A DNA stretch of 64,000 nt from Coprinopsis marcescibilis (lineage: Eukaryota; Basidiomycota; Agaricomycetes; Agaricales; Psathyrellaceae). The stretch spans positions 245,896 through 309,895 of the forward strand of contig ML210156.1 of NCBI GenBank assembly GCA_004369085.1, read 5' to 3'. Below are positions 1 through 13,100 of this stretch, in pieces. Below the pieces are notes generated by a model. It saw nothing but the letters and a program-made list of their open reading frames with translations, was not told the origin of the DNA and did not search any database. Position 1 is the stretch's first letter. Each line of letters opens with the position of its first letter. Both the position numbers and the translations under genes were made by a program.

Positions 1-1077
1 TCATATCTCTGTCGACAACTCCGTTATCATAACACAACTTGTCGGTGACAGTTATCCTCCTTTGCGCTTCATTTGCTCAAACATTCCGTCCATCCTAGGC
101 ATGCAATCGAACTCGGAGTTCGAGTTTGGGCACTTTGTGCTGACCCTATATTTTGAGAAGAACGCAGACACTCAGGACTCGAAGCTGCTCTTGTTCCTAA
201 CAGTATTTCACTCAATGGTGAAGACAAAAAGGTTTCCTGTTCAGAATCGAAGGAATGCAAGATTTTTCTATTTAGGGAAACCTTCCACCGTTCCAGTGGC
301 GCGCCTGAGAGTGCATTGCGCCATTTTCGATCGAGGAGAAGCTGGTGTGTGCTGAAAACATTTTTGAAGCCTGTCAGTTCTCAGCTTGATATGATTTGAT
401 TCCTGCGCTACTCGGAATTGATACTAGGAAGGTTAGCTGCCAAGTCCTTCGCTTAGCTTTTCATTGCTCGTATTTATGCTGTTCATCCAACTTGATGATA
501 ACGTCCCCCGATCGCGAATGATCGCTTGTAGCGGACTCAAGCCTGGTGGCGCTCGTCACAAAGCTGTTTCAGGGACAGATTATTACCTTTCTCGGAGAGC
601 CAGACTCGAGATCGTGCAAGCACTTGTGTATGAAACCTTTTGCAAAGCACACAGACAGAGTGTTATCTCTTCCGCCATCTCAGCGAATGTTCCGTATCGA
701 GTGAGAATAACAGAAAAACAGAGACATTCCAACTGGATAAATCTCCCGATTATCTGGGAAAGAGTGGAAGACTACTACTAAGCCGGCTTGGCCAATCTGT
801 TGGCGCCTTCGGAGCTTTTCCTGATTCACTACAAATGGGAAAAAACTGGACCTGAAAGCTTTTTGTGACCGTTTCCACCAGTCCGTTACCGCCGCTCTTG
901 CTCGCTACTGCAGGGCAGCCCATAGCAGTGTTCGCTGGAACGCCCACAACAGTCATCATCACCTCGCTCCATCACCATCAAACCCAAGTGGCTATTAATA
1001 CAACGTTCCTTGCTTAACATTTAACCTTCATCACTCCTGCTTATTTCTTTTTCTTATCCATTTTGCTGCTCGCCACG
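1..1077. other. 5' intergenic stretch, no supported gene
   Basis: Short open frames on both strands here have no recognisable domain, no paralogue in the window and no convincing splice partners. A pyrimidine-rich stretch (about 1024-1070, with TTATTTCTTTTTCTTATCC) directly precedes the start codon at 1078 and looks like the leader and core promoter of the next gene. I see nothing else. Confidence 0.5.
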
Positions 1078-3149
1078 ATGAGCACCGCCGCCAAAGCTGC
1101 TGCCGTGCAAGGCGTCAAGAACGCCGCTTCGAACGCCACCAATCCATCGACCTCAACCTCGCCCATTGTCATTCGCACAGGGACACTCTATTATCGCGAG
1201 CGCAGCGCGTTCGGTGGGAGGGCTTGGAAGTCCAAGGGCGTTACTCTAGACGAGTCAGGGTTGACAATTCACCAGGTTTGTTGTGCTGTTTGACCAAAGG
1301 ACAGGCGGGTTACTGACTGAAACTGCTGCGCCTTGTTACCCCAAACCAATGTTCATCCCACGCCGACCAACGACTGACTCTCAACCAGCAGCAGCCCGCC
1401 TCAAGTCGCCATCTGCGGATACCTCTGCTCTCTGTCGTGGAGCTCGAAAGGACCGACCTGATGCCCCATTCTCTAAGCATCCGCTGTGCAAGCGGAAAGA
1501 CACACCATATCGCTTTCGACAGCGACAGCGACCTCTACGACTGGCGCGACGACATGTATAGTCGTTGCCCACTAGGAATGGCTGCAACAAATCCCTTCAA
1601 TTTCCAGCATACTGGTCACATTGGAGCTTCAGGAGCGACAGGGACATTTGCTGTACGTCTTTTTTCTGCTTATTTTTCGCCCCAAGCACCTGGACTCTGC
1701 TCCTTTCCCATCTCACTTGGTTCCGCATCTGTCTTTAATCCATCTATCATGTCCGACGAGAGACTGACTGACGGTTATTTGTTGTCGCAATTTGTTACCT
1801 GCGGATTTACAGGAGGCCACTACTCTTTCTTCCTATGAAGAAATGATGGGCCGGTCTACACCAGCGACGACCCCACCGGCACCAGCTGCTATATCGTCGC
1901 GTTCTCGATCCGCTCAAACAGCGGCGGCTCGACGGCGGTCCAACCCACTCAAGGGTACCCATGTCATCCTTAACAATAACAACAACCTCAATGCCGAAGG
2001 TGTTTACTTCATCAAGCAAACCGGCATGTTCGCTGGGTGGTACTGGAAGGAGCGGTGGCTATCTCTCAAAGGGGAATTACTCACAGTCCACACAAGGAAA
2101 ACCAAGGTATGTCACGTTTATGATATCCTGGTCAGACGATTCCTCAACTGCGGATTCGGTTGTCAACAGGCATCACCTCCTGCCAAAGAAATCCCGTTGT
2201 CAACCATTACAAGTGTCGAACCTGATCCCAAACGCTCCAATTGTCTTATTGTCTCGACCACCAGGCGCGAAACATGCATCAACATTCTATTTCCGACTGA
2301 TAGAGAACTCTATGCGTGGCGTGAAGCCATCTACCTGCGTAGTGGCCTCTCAGCGGTTATTAGCACTCCGACTAATTTCGTTCATGCGATGCATGTAACG
2401 TACGATGAAGCGACTGGCGAGTTGAAGGTGAGTTCCATGGCATCCATTCTACTTTTCGCCGGGATCATATTCGATCCTGAGATCTTCTCCAATGCTATAC
2501 CCACCCGTCCATCGTATGAATACGATCCTGGATAGTCAATGATTGCATCTTGATGATTCTCTGTCATTTTGCTTACGATACATCACTTACAACGCCATTC
2601 TCGTTTCTCCAACTTCCTATCCTATTCAAACGAACTAACAATCGTCTTCTCGTTTACCAGGGTTTGCCTGATCAATGGAAGACGGCACTCTATCCTTCCC
2701 ACTCCGCACACATTGTGAAGCTTCCTATTCAACCGACCAACGGGAGCAATGGTGCCAACAACAGCAACCGTTCTGCCCGCCGCCGCTCGCACCCTTCCTC
2801 CCGATCTCCCGATGCAGATGCGGCCTCATCGCCGCCCCTATTCTCCAACTTGACGCGTGTGCCACCGCCGAGTACCAGTGCGGATACTGATGATGGCGCT
2901 TCTCCTTTGAGGGACGCTGCCATCAGGCCACCTCCATCTAGCGCTGTGAAGAGAAGTGGCAGCGTGGGGCCCATACCTGGGACGAGGACCCAGGCCGCTC
3001 CAAGGGTCGCTCAGTCGCTGTCGTCCGATTCGCAGTTAATGGCGGGGACAAGTGTCGGTTCTGATGGAACCTTGGTCAGCGTCTCGCCTCATGTGTTGAC
3101 GGGCAAGTCTGTGCTCAAAGTTGACGAGCTAGGACCGGTTCAAGAGTAA
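1078..3149 (+). CDS. PH-CRIB-PH-CRIB protein, kinase-less (Cla4/PAK N-terminus-like)
   Basis: Five exons splice in frame: 1078-1275, 1389-1652, 1813-2106, 2170-2427 and 2661-3149, giving about 500 aa. Residues ~25-135 read as a PH domain (GTLYYRE... to DLYDWRDDMYSR), followed by a CRIB-like segment (NPFNFQHTGHIG). A second PH domain follows (GVYFIKQTG..AGWYWKERWLSLKG to ELYAWREAIYL), then a good CRIB motif split by intron 4: ISTPTNFVHAMHVTYDEATG / GLPDQW. The tail is Ser/Pro-rich and disordered. PH plus CRIB is the N-terminal layout of Cla4-type p21-activated kinases, which bind phosphoinositides and Cdc42/Rac-GTP, but here the unit is duplicated and no kinase domain follows before the stop or in the next 2 kb. 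The first CRIB is weaker (GATGTFAEA in place of TG..GLP). Inferred role: non-catalytic Cdc42/Rac effector at membranes. Confidence 0.85.
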
Positions 3150-5302
3150 TCTTTTCGATTTCGCTTTCCCGGTTCCTCCTTTTGTCAACGTTAAATTTTC
3201 GGTGCTGGGTCTCGATGATTCTGTTCTGTTCCGTGTTTGCCTATGATTCTATTTCTGTTTCTGTTTATGCTGCATTCATACATCTCGCTTTGAAGTTTGA
3301 TGATACCAGGATCGCATTGTTCGTGGATTTTTTCTCCCCGTTTTTTTACATTCGCATGATATATGCACGATACATGGTTCCCTTTCCTCGCAATTGTTCT
3401 CCTTTTTTACCCAACTATTCTCGGGCCTGGTACCTTCTCGATTTACTTCCCGCACTCCGCGTTACCCCCCTACATGTCGCTCCATTTATATGTCCATGCC
3501 CGTTTCCTTCTCCTTCTCCTCCAGCTTTCTAAAGCTTTCGTTAATGTTGATGTTTTTCTATCCTCCTTGTTATTGCCCTGTCCATCCCGTCGGTCGCAGT
3601 GTCGACACCCACTCGTTCGTTTCCAAAAGGTTGCTTCAATCCATTCCATCATGTACATCCATCATCATCCCGCCGCGGTCAACCCACAACCCTCCACCAC
3701 CTACCTACCTTATTCGCTGCCCTAACCTTATTTTTTAAACCTTATTCCCTTGAACATTACTGGCGCTGCAGCTGTGTGTAATTATAGTTATTATTGTTAT
3801 GAAGGTTTCTAGTCTCTAGTATCTACCAATCGTCGCTGTACATGTATGTCGAGGTTAAACAAGCAAAGAATAAACCGGAAACATTTTCGTCGGGCAGGCA
3901 GATAGGTGTAACTTGGATGTGTGCTCGCTACTATCTTATTCTAATCCTTCTTCCTCTGTTCATGAACAGGTGCCAGGACGGCAGGGAAGAGGCTTGGGCT
4001 TCCGGGTGGTTTGCCTGGTGGTTACCGGTGTTTTGCTTCAAGCTTTGAAAGCCCTTGGTTGTCGTCCACGTGGTGGAAATCTTTTAGCGCCTGGCGTGGC
4101 AGTGACTGTGGTGAAAAGTTCTTAGTTGTGGATGGATGGGCCGTCTGAGAGTCACAGGTGCCGTACCCTGCCCGATGTTCTATCTCATATCATGTCCGCG
4201 ATTCACGCGGCGAGGAATACGACCATGACATGCAGTAGGCTCTCAGCGTATACCAGACCAATGTCGAGCTCACGATCCAACATTCCAACGCAGGTAATCT
4301 AACTAAAAAGTGAAGAGCACATCGCAGCCGGTGTTACACGCCACTACGACGTAGAAACTCGTGACGCTCTTGCTTGCCACGACTCGGAGAACAGGACTCG
4401 TCCCGTTCAAAACGATTTACCGCGTCACGTCCGGACAGCTCGTCTACGTGAGCAAAGTTTTGGCGACGATGCGTCTCACTCGAGCCAAGGAGAAGGCCGT
4501 CAATTATCAAGTTGGACAGTTGGACCTGGCGACGATGCCGCTGCTACTTGAGAACTAATTTCCTCCTGGAAGAAAAGGACGGCGGCATGTAAATGCTCTA
4601 TTACAGACCTCTAACTCTGGACAACTCGGACAAGGTTGTTCGCCCCCGAGATCTTGCAACATGTTCTGCTTCAGTCGCTCTGTACATCAGGTAGGTAAGT
4701 CCACCAGACCTACTCGATGCCTTCCTGCCTGGGCATTTCCACGCAGTCCATGTACCTTTTGCGCGAAGCTCTAACCCTGCCCGGCAGTGATAGCCCACAG
4801 CGACACGGAGGAAGAGCAGGACCGCGATACAGATGCAGCCTTGGCCCAACCATGCTGAATGAATGGAAGACCAGTTGGAAAACGTTTCCAGATTGAGAGA
4901 CCTCAGGTTTTTCTTCTGCTAGGACCCGAATGCGGTATACGATCGGAAAATATGGGATTGACCAAGGCTTGTAACACAGTCGCGCTATGGCAGAAGCTTG
5001 CTTCATGTCGATGTTCCTACACGTGTCATTCGATAGTCCAAAAGAGATTGATTCGTCAACCAAGGTTGGTTAGCATTTTAACTATGTGCCCTGTCAAGGC
5101 TTTTACATTCCATTCAACTCGGCACGAGACCAGTAAAGCAAAGTGGCGAGTTCCAAGAGAACACAGTGAATGGATAGTGACCACGGGCATGAACCACCAG
5201 TAGCCAAGTTGAACCAGGAGGACAGCAAACCGAGCCATAGAAGAGAGCCAAGCACCATAACGGAGAACATAGTTCCCAGAGGTTTGTGTTGTAACCCTTC
5301 GA
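3150..5302. other. intergenic, 3' region of the PH-CRIB gene and of ZIP4
   Basis: Pyrimidine-rich, low-complexity DNA to about 3,780 probably includes the 3' UTR of the upstream gene. From 3,800 to 5,302 I find no frame with family signature or paired splice sites. The two genes are convergent here. Confidence 0.45.
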
Positions 5303-8300
5303 TTACGCCTTGCCGTACCTCGACAAAAGGTGTCTATATGTGTCCGAGATCTGGAGTATAGGGGGTACATCAGCCAACAGAAACCAATGACCCCAAACCT
5401 ACTTCACAACATGACAATATGACATAACCTCGCACCTTTTCCGACCGCTCACGCCCTCCCGGGACAAAGCGACATATTGAGATAGCAATTTCGAACCATC
5501 TTTTGGCCTCATCGATCAGTGAAGCGCTAACGCAACAAGCAAAAGGCAAACGTTAAGCATGTCTGCCAGCACTAAGGAACTTAGCGTCCCGAAGAAAGAA
5601 AACGCCACCAACTGTAGACATTCGGTTGCAGTGTTGTAAGAAGTTGCGAGAAGCCATTGCCGTTCATCCATGGGGTAAGTCTTTGAGAGGTGAAACAACA
5701 CGGTGCGCAAACATGCGAACAACGTTCAAAAGAAAGAAGGAGCAAGGGAGAGGAGCGTAAAAGAAAAGAATGCGGAGAAGGCAGAAGATAATTGGAAAGA
5801 TAAGATGAGAAGTGACGGGCATCGGTCGAATGAGAAAGGGGCAACAGACAAAGGTGGAGTGAGAGAAACGATCAGTATCAGCACGAGATCGAAGCGGCAG
5901 GAACAGACCTGCTCAGCGCTGCCACTGTAATCTGCATACTCCTGAATGGTACCGACAGCTTGCTCAAAGTATCCGAACGCCTTCGTTCTATCTTGGGGAG
6001 AATTCCTCGCCAAAACAATGGTACAAATGGCCCGCAGCCACCGGGAGAAGCGTTCCAAGGAAAGCGACTTGCACTCCAAGCTGGCGTTCAAAATAGCCTT
6101 CCCAGAACGCCATGTCAGAAACGCGTGTGGATGGGGAGAGGGAAACGCATCAAGGGTTACCTCTAAGCATTCGTGCAAAACTGATCGTGATGAATGAACA
6201 GGGAACAAATTAGCACAGAAGCGAGGTAACTGAGCGAATGGAATACCTTGAACGGGGCAATCCGGGGCTACCCACTGATCGTCACGTTGAGAGAGAATAC
6301 AGTTTTAAGTGAAAACAGCGAAGATAAATCGAGAAGAATCCCAAACATACCAGCAAATCGGCAAATGCCTCGTAAGTTCCGACTGGCGTGCTTCCCGGTT
6401 TTAGAACCTCCTGTGGGATTTTCTCGTATCAACCGCGCCCCCTTCTCCAATGGCGTAACATTTGACCCACCTGAAGGATTCCTGACACTTTGTCCCACTC
6501 TTTCACTTGTATCAAAGCCTCCATTTCAAAAATCCGCAAGGTTTGGAGTAATTGCTCTCCGCGATCGCCATTGCTACCACCGCTCGATGCATTCTTCCTG
6601 GAAAGAACACCAAGGATGGCTGATTTAGCCTCCCTTATTCGCTCAAGGATCTTGCGAAGTTCTGGTACCTGTACGTCGGAGAATGTATCCTCAGACCGGA
6701 GACAAGTATGTATTAGGGGAAGACTAACGTCAAGCTTTCCTGTGGTATTAATCATTTCCCTTGTCGAGAAAACTTGTGCAATTGATGGGCGTGAGTGTCG
6801 TGTACAGTAATATGAAGAGTGGGAAATTTCACCTCGACCAGCCACCGCGGAGAATATCGCATTGAGGAGATAGACGCAAGATTCGTTGTCAATATCGACT
6901 GGAGAAGAGTTCCAACACGTCTCAAGCAACTATGCCCCCAGTTAGATCGAACTATATCAGGCGTGTAACTCGTGGAACTGGAACTTACGATTCTGGACGT
7001 ATCGAAGAGCTCCGATATCTGTTCACCACACCCTTCCCATTCGGAACATCCCTGGACAGCACAGTTGTATGCTGTTCTCCATAACCAGGAGATATCTTTG
7101 TGGATCAATGATACTGCCTTCTGTTCCAAAGCAGAAAGTACTAGTATTTTAGCTTCAAGTGCATTCAGTCACCTAACCCCTAGAATTACCCTGTGAACAA
7201 TCTCACCTGTACGGAAATGGCTAACCAGAGTATCGATGAGGGCGCTTCTAAAAGCGGCGCGTATGCAATTAAGTGCGACACGAGCGGAATATTTACAACG
7301 TCATACCTGTTGGCCAAAGGATCCACCAAAAGGCCCAGGATGACCCTAATGATACATCGCAACAATGCCATTGCTTCGACGACAATTTCCCCGCTGGACC
7401 CGAGTTTAAGGCTCTTGAGCAAACCCTCTAGAACAGCGAGGAGAATGCGCTTCAATTCCGAGCGGTGTGAGATCTGGGTGGCAAGTAGCAACATGGTACG
7501 GTCAAAGTCCGGGGCCGCCTGGATGGCCTTGATCGCACAGATGGCTACGGAAGACGTTACTTTACAACGCATGAAGCAAGTTTCATAGCTCGGACCTTCT
7601 TCTTCCAACCCTTTGCACTCCTCGTCAGGTACATGCGTATCACTTGGGATGTATACCACGAACCTTGATGAAATGCGGTCAGAAAGATGATGTACTGAGT
7701 CCTAGCCTCGTTCAGTGAACAACGCCGAATGATGGTTGAAGCCTTCGAGTATTCCTTCTGTTCTAGGTAACATAGAGCGGCCTTCCGAAAGCATTTTGCC
7801 GCAGTAGAGGGTGAATTCTTTTTGAAGAACTGGTGACTGCCCACAAGAAACCAATCCGCCGCCTGTGCCCTCTTTTTGGCTTTGTAATATCGGCCGCCAG
7901 TTTGCCAGAGCAGCTGCGATGATAGAACGTCAGAGATTTCTTGAGGTTCCATTTTCAAATAGAGCTTACAGAAAGGCACGCGGTAATGGCCGCTCTACCA
8001 AAATCAACGTCCGTTTCGGATAATACTGAGACAACGGAAACACCAATTAGTCGAAATTTAATCCGAAAAAGAACCTACACGTGAAAACGTCGTTCAATGT
8101 TTGGATTCCCCTAGAATGATTTTCATCCTTCGAACAATGGAATATCATTGATAGAGTGAATCGGTCCGCATAGTGCTCTTCATTTTCTTTCTGTTGAACC
8201 GCATGGTGAATGCAGTACTTATGCACCTCCGCTAGTAGTATACTGATGGAGAAGACTTCAGCATTCCCTTGTTTAGATGCAAGATTAGAACGCACCGGTG

Positions 8301-10151
8301 ATGACTGAAAGCCCTGAGCTCTTGCAGGATTCTGTTGATACGATTAGGGACTTAAGCCCGATTAATGTATAGCTAATCTGCGACCCACTCCGTGATGTTG
8401 GCCTCAGACCAGGTCGTATAATCAATGATGGCCTTCAAAGCTAAATCAAGCATATCAATATCGGCGTAATTCAGTTGTTTCCAGCGACCCTACCGTCTAT
8501 TATGGCTACTTCCGGGGCTTTCCTCCTTTTCAGGACAGTTAGCCTTAGCCATCGGAGTTCTTGAAACTCAGGTTTTGCCTATGCGAAGCTGCTAAGGCTA
8601 AGGCTGTTCTTCGAGCAATGCTTGGGGGCTTACATCATTTCCAGGTAACTGCATGAGTTCGTCAAGGACGGCCTCTGCCCGATCATAAGAGTCCGAAAGA
8701 AAGTAAGCTCGCGCTGTCGCAGGAAATTCAGTCCGAATTTAGGTTGGTAGTCCGTCTCACCAACCCAAAGTCCGCAGCATAGAAACCTGGCGTGAAGGAT
8801 CAGTAACCCGAATAGAGAAGGCGAATCAACCAAGAGACCTTCAGTTCCGGAATGGCGGCCGCCGAATCATCGTCTGGGAGTTTATCCAGGAGGGCGAAAG
8901 AGCGCTGCAACCATTCGACCGCATCTAAAGCTTGTTTACCTGCATCACCCAACAGAGATCTCCCGATGTCATGAACCTTCAGGGCGAGATACTTCCTCTA
9001 TCCGAGAGTTAGGTTAGATGACCTCCATTGATTATCGGTCAGGGATCTCACTAGTTGTATCGTGAGGAGCGACAAACGCTCGCTGTCCTCTGTGTAATAA
9101 TGTCACATTTAGCACAGATCTATGCGCAGGATTCTCTGTTCGGACCTGCAATTTTCTTGGACATGAATTCTGCCAGGGTGCGATTCTCCTCATTCCACGC
9201 CTACGCGCACATACATATAAACCGTGGCTTCTCAAATTCAATCAAATTGTAACTTACAACCTCCATTCGACTGCAAAAGTACATCACCGTCGCGGAAGCG
9301 ATGAGCTTTTGTTGTGAAACCTCCGAGGGTTCAATATTCCTGAGCATTTCTTCGTACTGTCGGCGTTCGCGTGAGATAAGCTCGGAACTCGAGTTTGGCA
9401 CAGATCTTACCTTTGCAGCGCTAGTTAGTACACTCCCTGCAACGACATTTTTCCTCGCTTCTGATACGGAGCCTGAGGTGGCTGCGAAGCGAAGCTCGAC
9501 CAAATTTACCAACCTGATAGGCTAATGCCAGTTTTGCTGGCCATTTGTAGCACGTTAAGGAGAGCTGACCAGTTGTGAGTATGAATGTGACACAAGAGGT
9601 GGTCTTAGACTTACTCTCAAGAGGAGGCTTCCTTTCTAAGCCAGCTTCAACGAGTCTGAATGCCGCATATCTGACTGTAAAGAGGAGATAACAGATCTGT
9701 TAGCTTTCTGACCGATATGAAACCTACTTGTTGACAACTGCACTCGGCCTTCATCGCTCTCGCCCTTGACGACACTCGACAGATTCCATAGGTTTACTCC
9801 TGTCCATGGTCAGATTCCGATTAGTGAAGCTCTAACAGCCACAACATGTATCGCATGCCTTCTTGGTCCAAAGTGTCCGTCAAATTCGCTAACGCCTTAC
9901 CCGCCTTTAGCCGAAGTTCAAGGAACCTCTCTGCCAGACTTGACACGCTCAGCAGGTCTTCTGTTACGCCTTCGTGAGGACTCTTCAGAGAGCCCTGCAA
10001 TTTGGGCTTTATCCTGGAAAGTAGCTCTGAACGAATTGAATGAAACTGCGGTGCAAGGTAAAGACAATCAGAACACCACAAAATTACCCATTATAGATTC
10101 AAAAGCTTCCTGTGCATTACCAGCACCTCTTATCTTCCTCCCAGACGACAT
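5303..10151 (-). CDS. ZIP4: Zip4/Spo22 (TEX11-like) meiotic TPR protein
   Basis: Reading the minus strand from ATG 10151 (MSSGRKIRGAGNAQ...), a ~61-nt intron joins to the segment ending SSLAERFLELRLKAGKALAN, and the gene continues through many short introns. Signature blocks of the Spo22/Zip4 family are clear at 7,680-7,930: LLWQTGGRYYKAK, AADWFLVGSHQFFK, AKCFRKAALCYLEQ and YSKASTIIRRC (helical repeat units). The C-terminus YPMDERQWLLATSYNTATEC splices over ~85 nt to ASLIDEAKRWFEIAI and then, over a further intron, to ISDTYRHLLSRY ending at 5303. Family role: chromosome-axis-to-crossover scaffold of the ZMM/SIC group in meiotic prophase, so nuclear and meiosis-specific. Size (roughly 1,000 aa) fits. 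Inner exon borders between 8.0 and 9.7 kb are not all resolved here. Confidence 0.85.
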
Positions 10152-13100
10152 TTTGATCCAAAATGCAGTCGATTTATGGTCATAAACTGGGAGAACAGGG
10201 AGTAAGAAGGCAGAAAGCAATCAAGCCGGTTCGTGCGCGTGGTGACGCGTGGTGACGGTGGGTCACGTGTCAGCATTCCATCGCGCAGCCCGGTTTTTAG
10301 CTCGGTTCGCCATTCTGGACCAAACCGGGGAACACCGCCAAACCAGCTCAGCCACGGCAGTCAAGCAAGAGTCGCCGGGACCATTAACTACCTAAATACA
10401 TCATGGGCCGATGGTTCAGCTGGCGGCAGTGATCCCGACATGTTGCGGACAACGCTCATCTCAATGCAGTTCCTCTGCGATTTCATCGCCCCCAAGTTCT
10501 ACGCCGGTCTACGGCGCATCATCCATTGTCATACATCGGATTTTTGCTATGCTCAGCGTGGCTGAACAATAACACGCCACCTTTCCTTGTCTTGTCGACT
10601 ATGCTAACCAACTCTGACTCCGAACCCGGCAGTCCAACACTCACAGGGCCTACCGTTGTCAGGTAGCTCCATCCGAGCTGTTGGACCCATCCATTAGCTG
10701 CAATTTATGCTTGGGGTTCCTGCCCATTGTTCTAGGTTTCGTCGGCCATCGCCAATAGTCAGTACACCCATTTGCGGATCTCGTCTCAAGATCGGTCGAA
10801 TCTGCATGCTGAAACTGGGTCTGCGCACTACAGCGATGTGCGCAGTAACGAACGAGTGATTGGGGGAGTCCACTTAGGGCCACCGTGCCATACATCCGAG
10901 GCTTTTCTCCGAACCCCTCTACGTAAGGGCAGTCAAACGCGAGGTTCATACCACGAAATTCCCTGTCGCTCAAAGTCCCTCGTCGCCAAGTCAGGACATA
11001 AGTAGGTAATTATTCAATACTGCACAATTGGACCCCCAAGGGACCCTGGTGGTCCGATCTGAGAACTCAGAGCTTTGCTACCCCCATCTTTGCTTGATTG
11101 CATTTCCGCGACTTTCTGTGGAAATTGCAAGTGACTTAACATCCTCCCATGCCAGAAAGCCCTGAACACAAGTTCGTGAGCCTGTGCTAAGGTTCACGGA
11201 ATTCGTGACACGGTGACAAACCCTCTGCGAGACTGATATTCTCAACCACCCTCTACCCACAGGGTGTTTGGTGGTCACTCGACTTCTGCGAGATTCCATG
11301 GTTCCCTCAATTCTGTGACAATCGCAAGGACTAGTTGCCCCTTTTTGGATTGATACGATCACAGTGGAAACCTGAAAGGGCATCTACAATGTCTGGAAGA
11401 CTGGAACCCTCTTCTAACCCCTTTTGCCACGGCTACATTACTCCAATTTGTCTTCCGGACATTATTTAAAGGGGGTTCGGCCCTTAGTGCCCTCTTGGGT
11501 TCCTCTGTCGGCTTTTATATTTTATAATAAGAATTGGGTAACATCCGATTCGAGCACCTTCTGATGTTCCCTGATTCCCCTAGTACATGACCCTTGTGGA
11601 AACCTCAAGGCTCAAGCATACTACAACGTTAGCCTAGAAAATTACTGTGATGACCATTTGACAAGACCAATCCAAGGGTGTCAAATTCAAAACTCCAAAT
11701 TATCTGCCTCCCACACCTCATGTCCACTGAGAACGAAAGTCCAAGGAGGGAAGGTGCTCGAAGCGAAACTTGGACACCACATCCGATCCACGTCAAGCCA
11801 AGATGTTCACAATCACGGTCCTTGCTTACCTGTGTCAAAGCCCCTCTCTTACAAACGTTTTAACTGCACCGCGCTTCCGAACCACGAGGACTTTGATCTT
11901 AGCGGTCAAAACAGTCACGGCAATACTAACCCCCAGGTTTGAAAATTCACTCGATACGACAAAAGCGGTGATATTAGCCGCCTCCCTTTGGCCTCTCAAA
12001 TGGTCCAGCCGGTGTCTCCAGTTGATGTCTCAGGCTACGTAGAGGGCCACGTCCCTTAAACTGTCCGCCTGTCTAAGCAGGGGCCTTGAATGCGTTCTCC
12101 ACATCTACTTTTCCATCGAAGCGCCACCAATGACTCGGCAATGGGTTATTCCAAACCTTTCCAAACCTAGTGGCTTCATCTACTTACACCGTACACGAAG
12201 CCAATTTCCAATGCTAACCTTTTCAAGCCTGTCGTGTCTATGTGCATACTTATCTTACTTCGTAATCATGCAGTTCTTCCGTCTCTTGGTGATCGCCTTG
12301 CATTTCAAGCAGTGGCGCTGCCGTCGTTAACGAGAATGCAAGCCATTTGTTCCTTAAAAACCGTGTGGCCCAGCTATACCTTTAGGACCAGCTGGCAACC
12401 GCAGATATCCTTCTGAACCCCTAAACATGGAAATTGGGCCAACATGAGATTTGTTCATCAGCGGGTCGCACTGTACTGACATCGAGACCGGGGAGCAGTC
12501 TAATCCGCTAAAAGGACCTCGTGTTCACAGAGGAGAATTAAATCAGTTTTTTATGACCAAGTCTTTTGAAATTCCGATGCACCGAACAAACCAAGCAAAG
12601 CCCGCTTACTTGCATTGTTGACCAACCCTCCGCCATCCCCGAATGATAAACCGTTCAAGCCGACCTTGTTCGCAGTGACACACGAGGACGCACGCAGGTA
12701 ACTGTAAGTACATTTTTCACGGCTGTCCAATGCATAACACGGCCACACCAAAAGCATTCGATTGTCTCCCAGCAAAATGGAAATAACCATTGAGGGCCAC
12801 CGCACCACGCGCACCACGCTCAGACGTATTCGATCTCATTACATTGAACACCGGCTCATAAATGACAAGGCGAGTTCCGGGAACCACCCTGAAACCAACT
12901 AATTGCAATACCCGCAACCGGTAACCCATGATACGGAAAAATATCCCATTCAAAGCTCCTCACTCCCATACCAGTGCCACTCCACCCGCACCAACGATGG
13001 CAGCGGCGCGGAGGGTGGCGGAGGAATACAGACATTTCAACAATTTCCACCAAAGCGGAAATGGCCCAGCAATGGCACGGAGCCCAAAGATTACATGAAT

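Noticed and set aside
5516..5722. ZIP4 ending at 5516 in the unspliced frame
   Set aside because: An intron ending at about 5530 and another ending near 5345 restore the conserved family C-terminus down to 5303.
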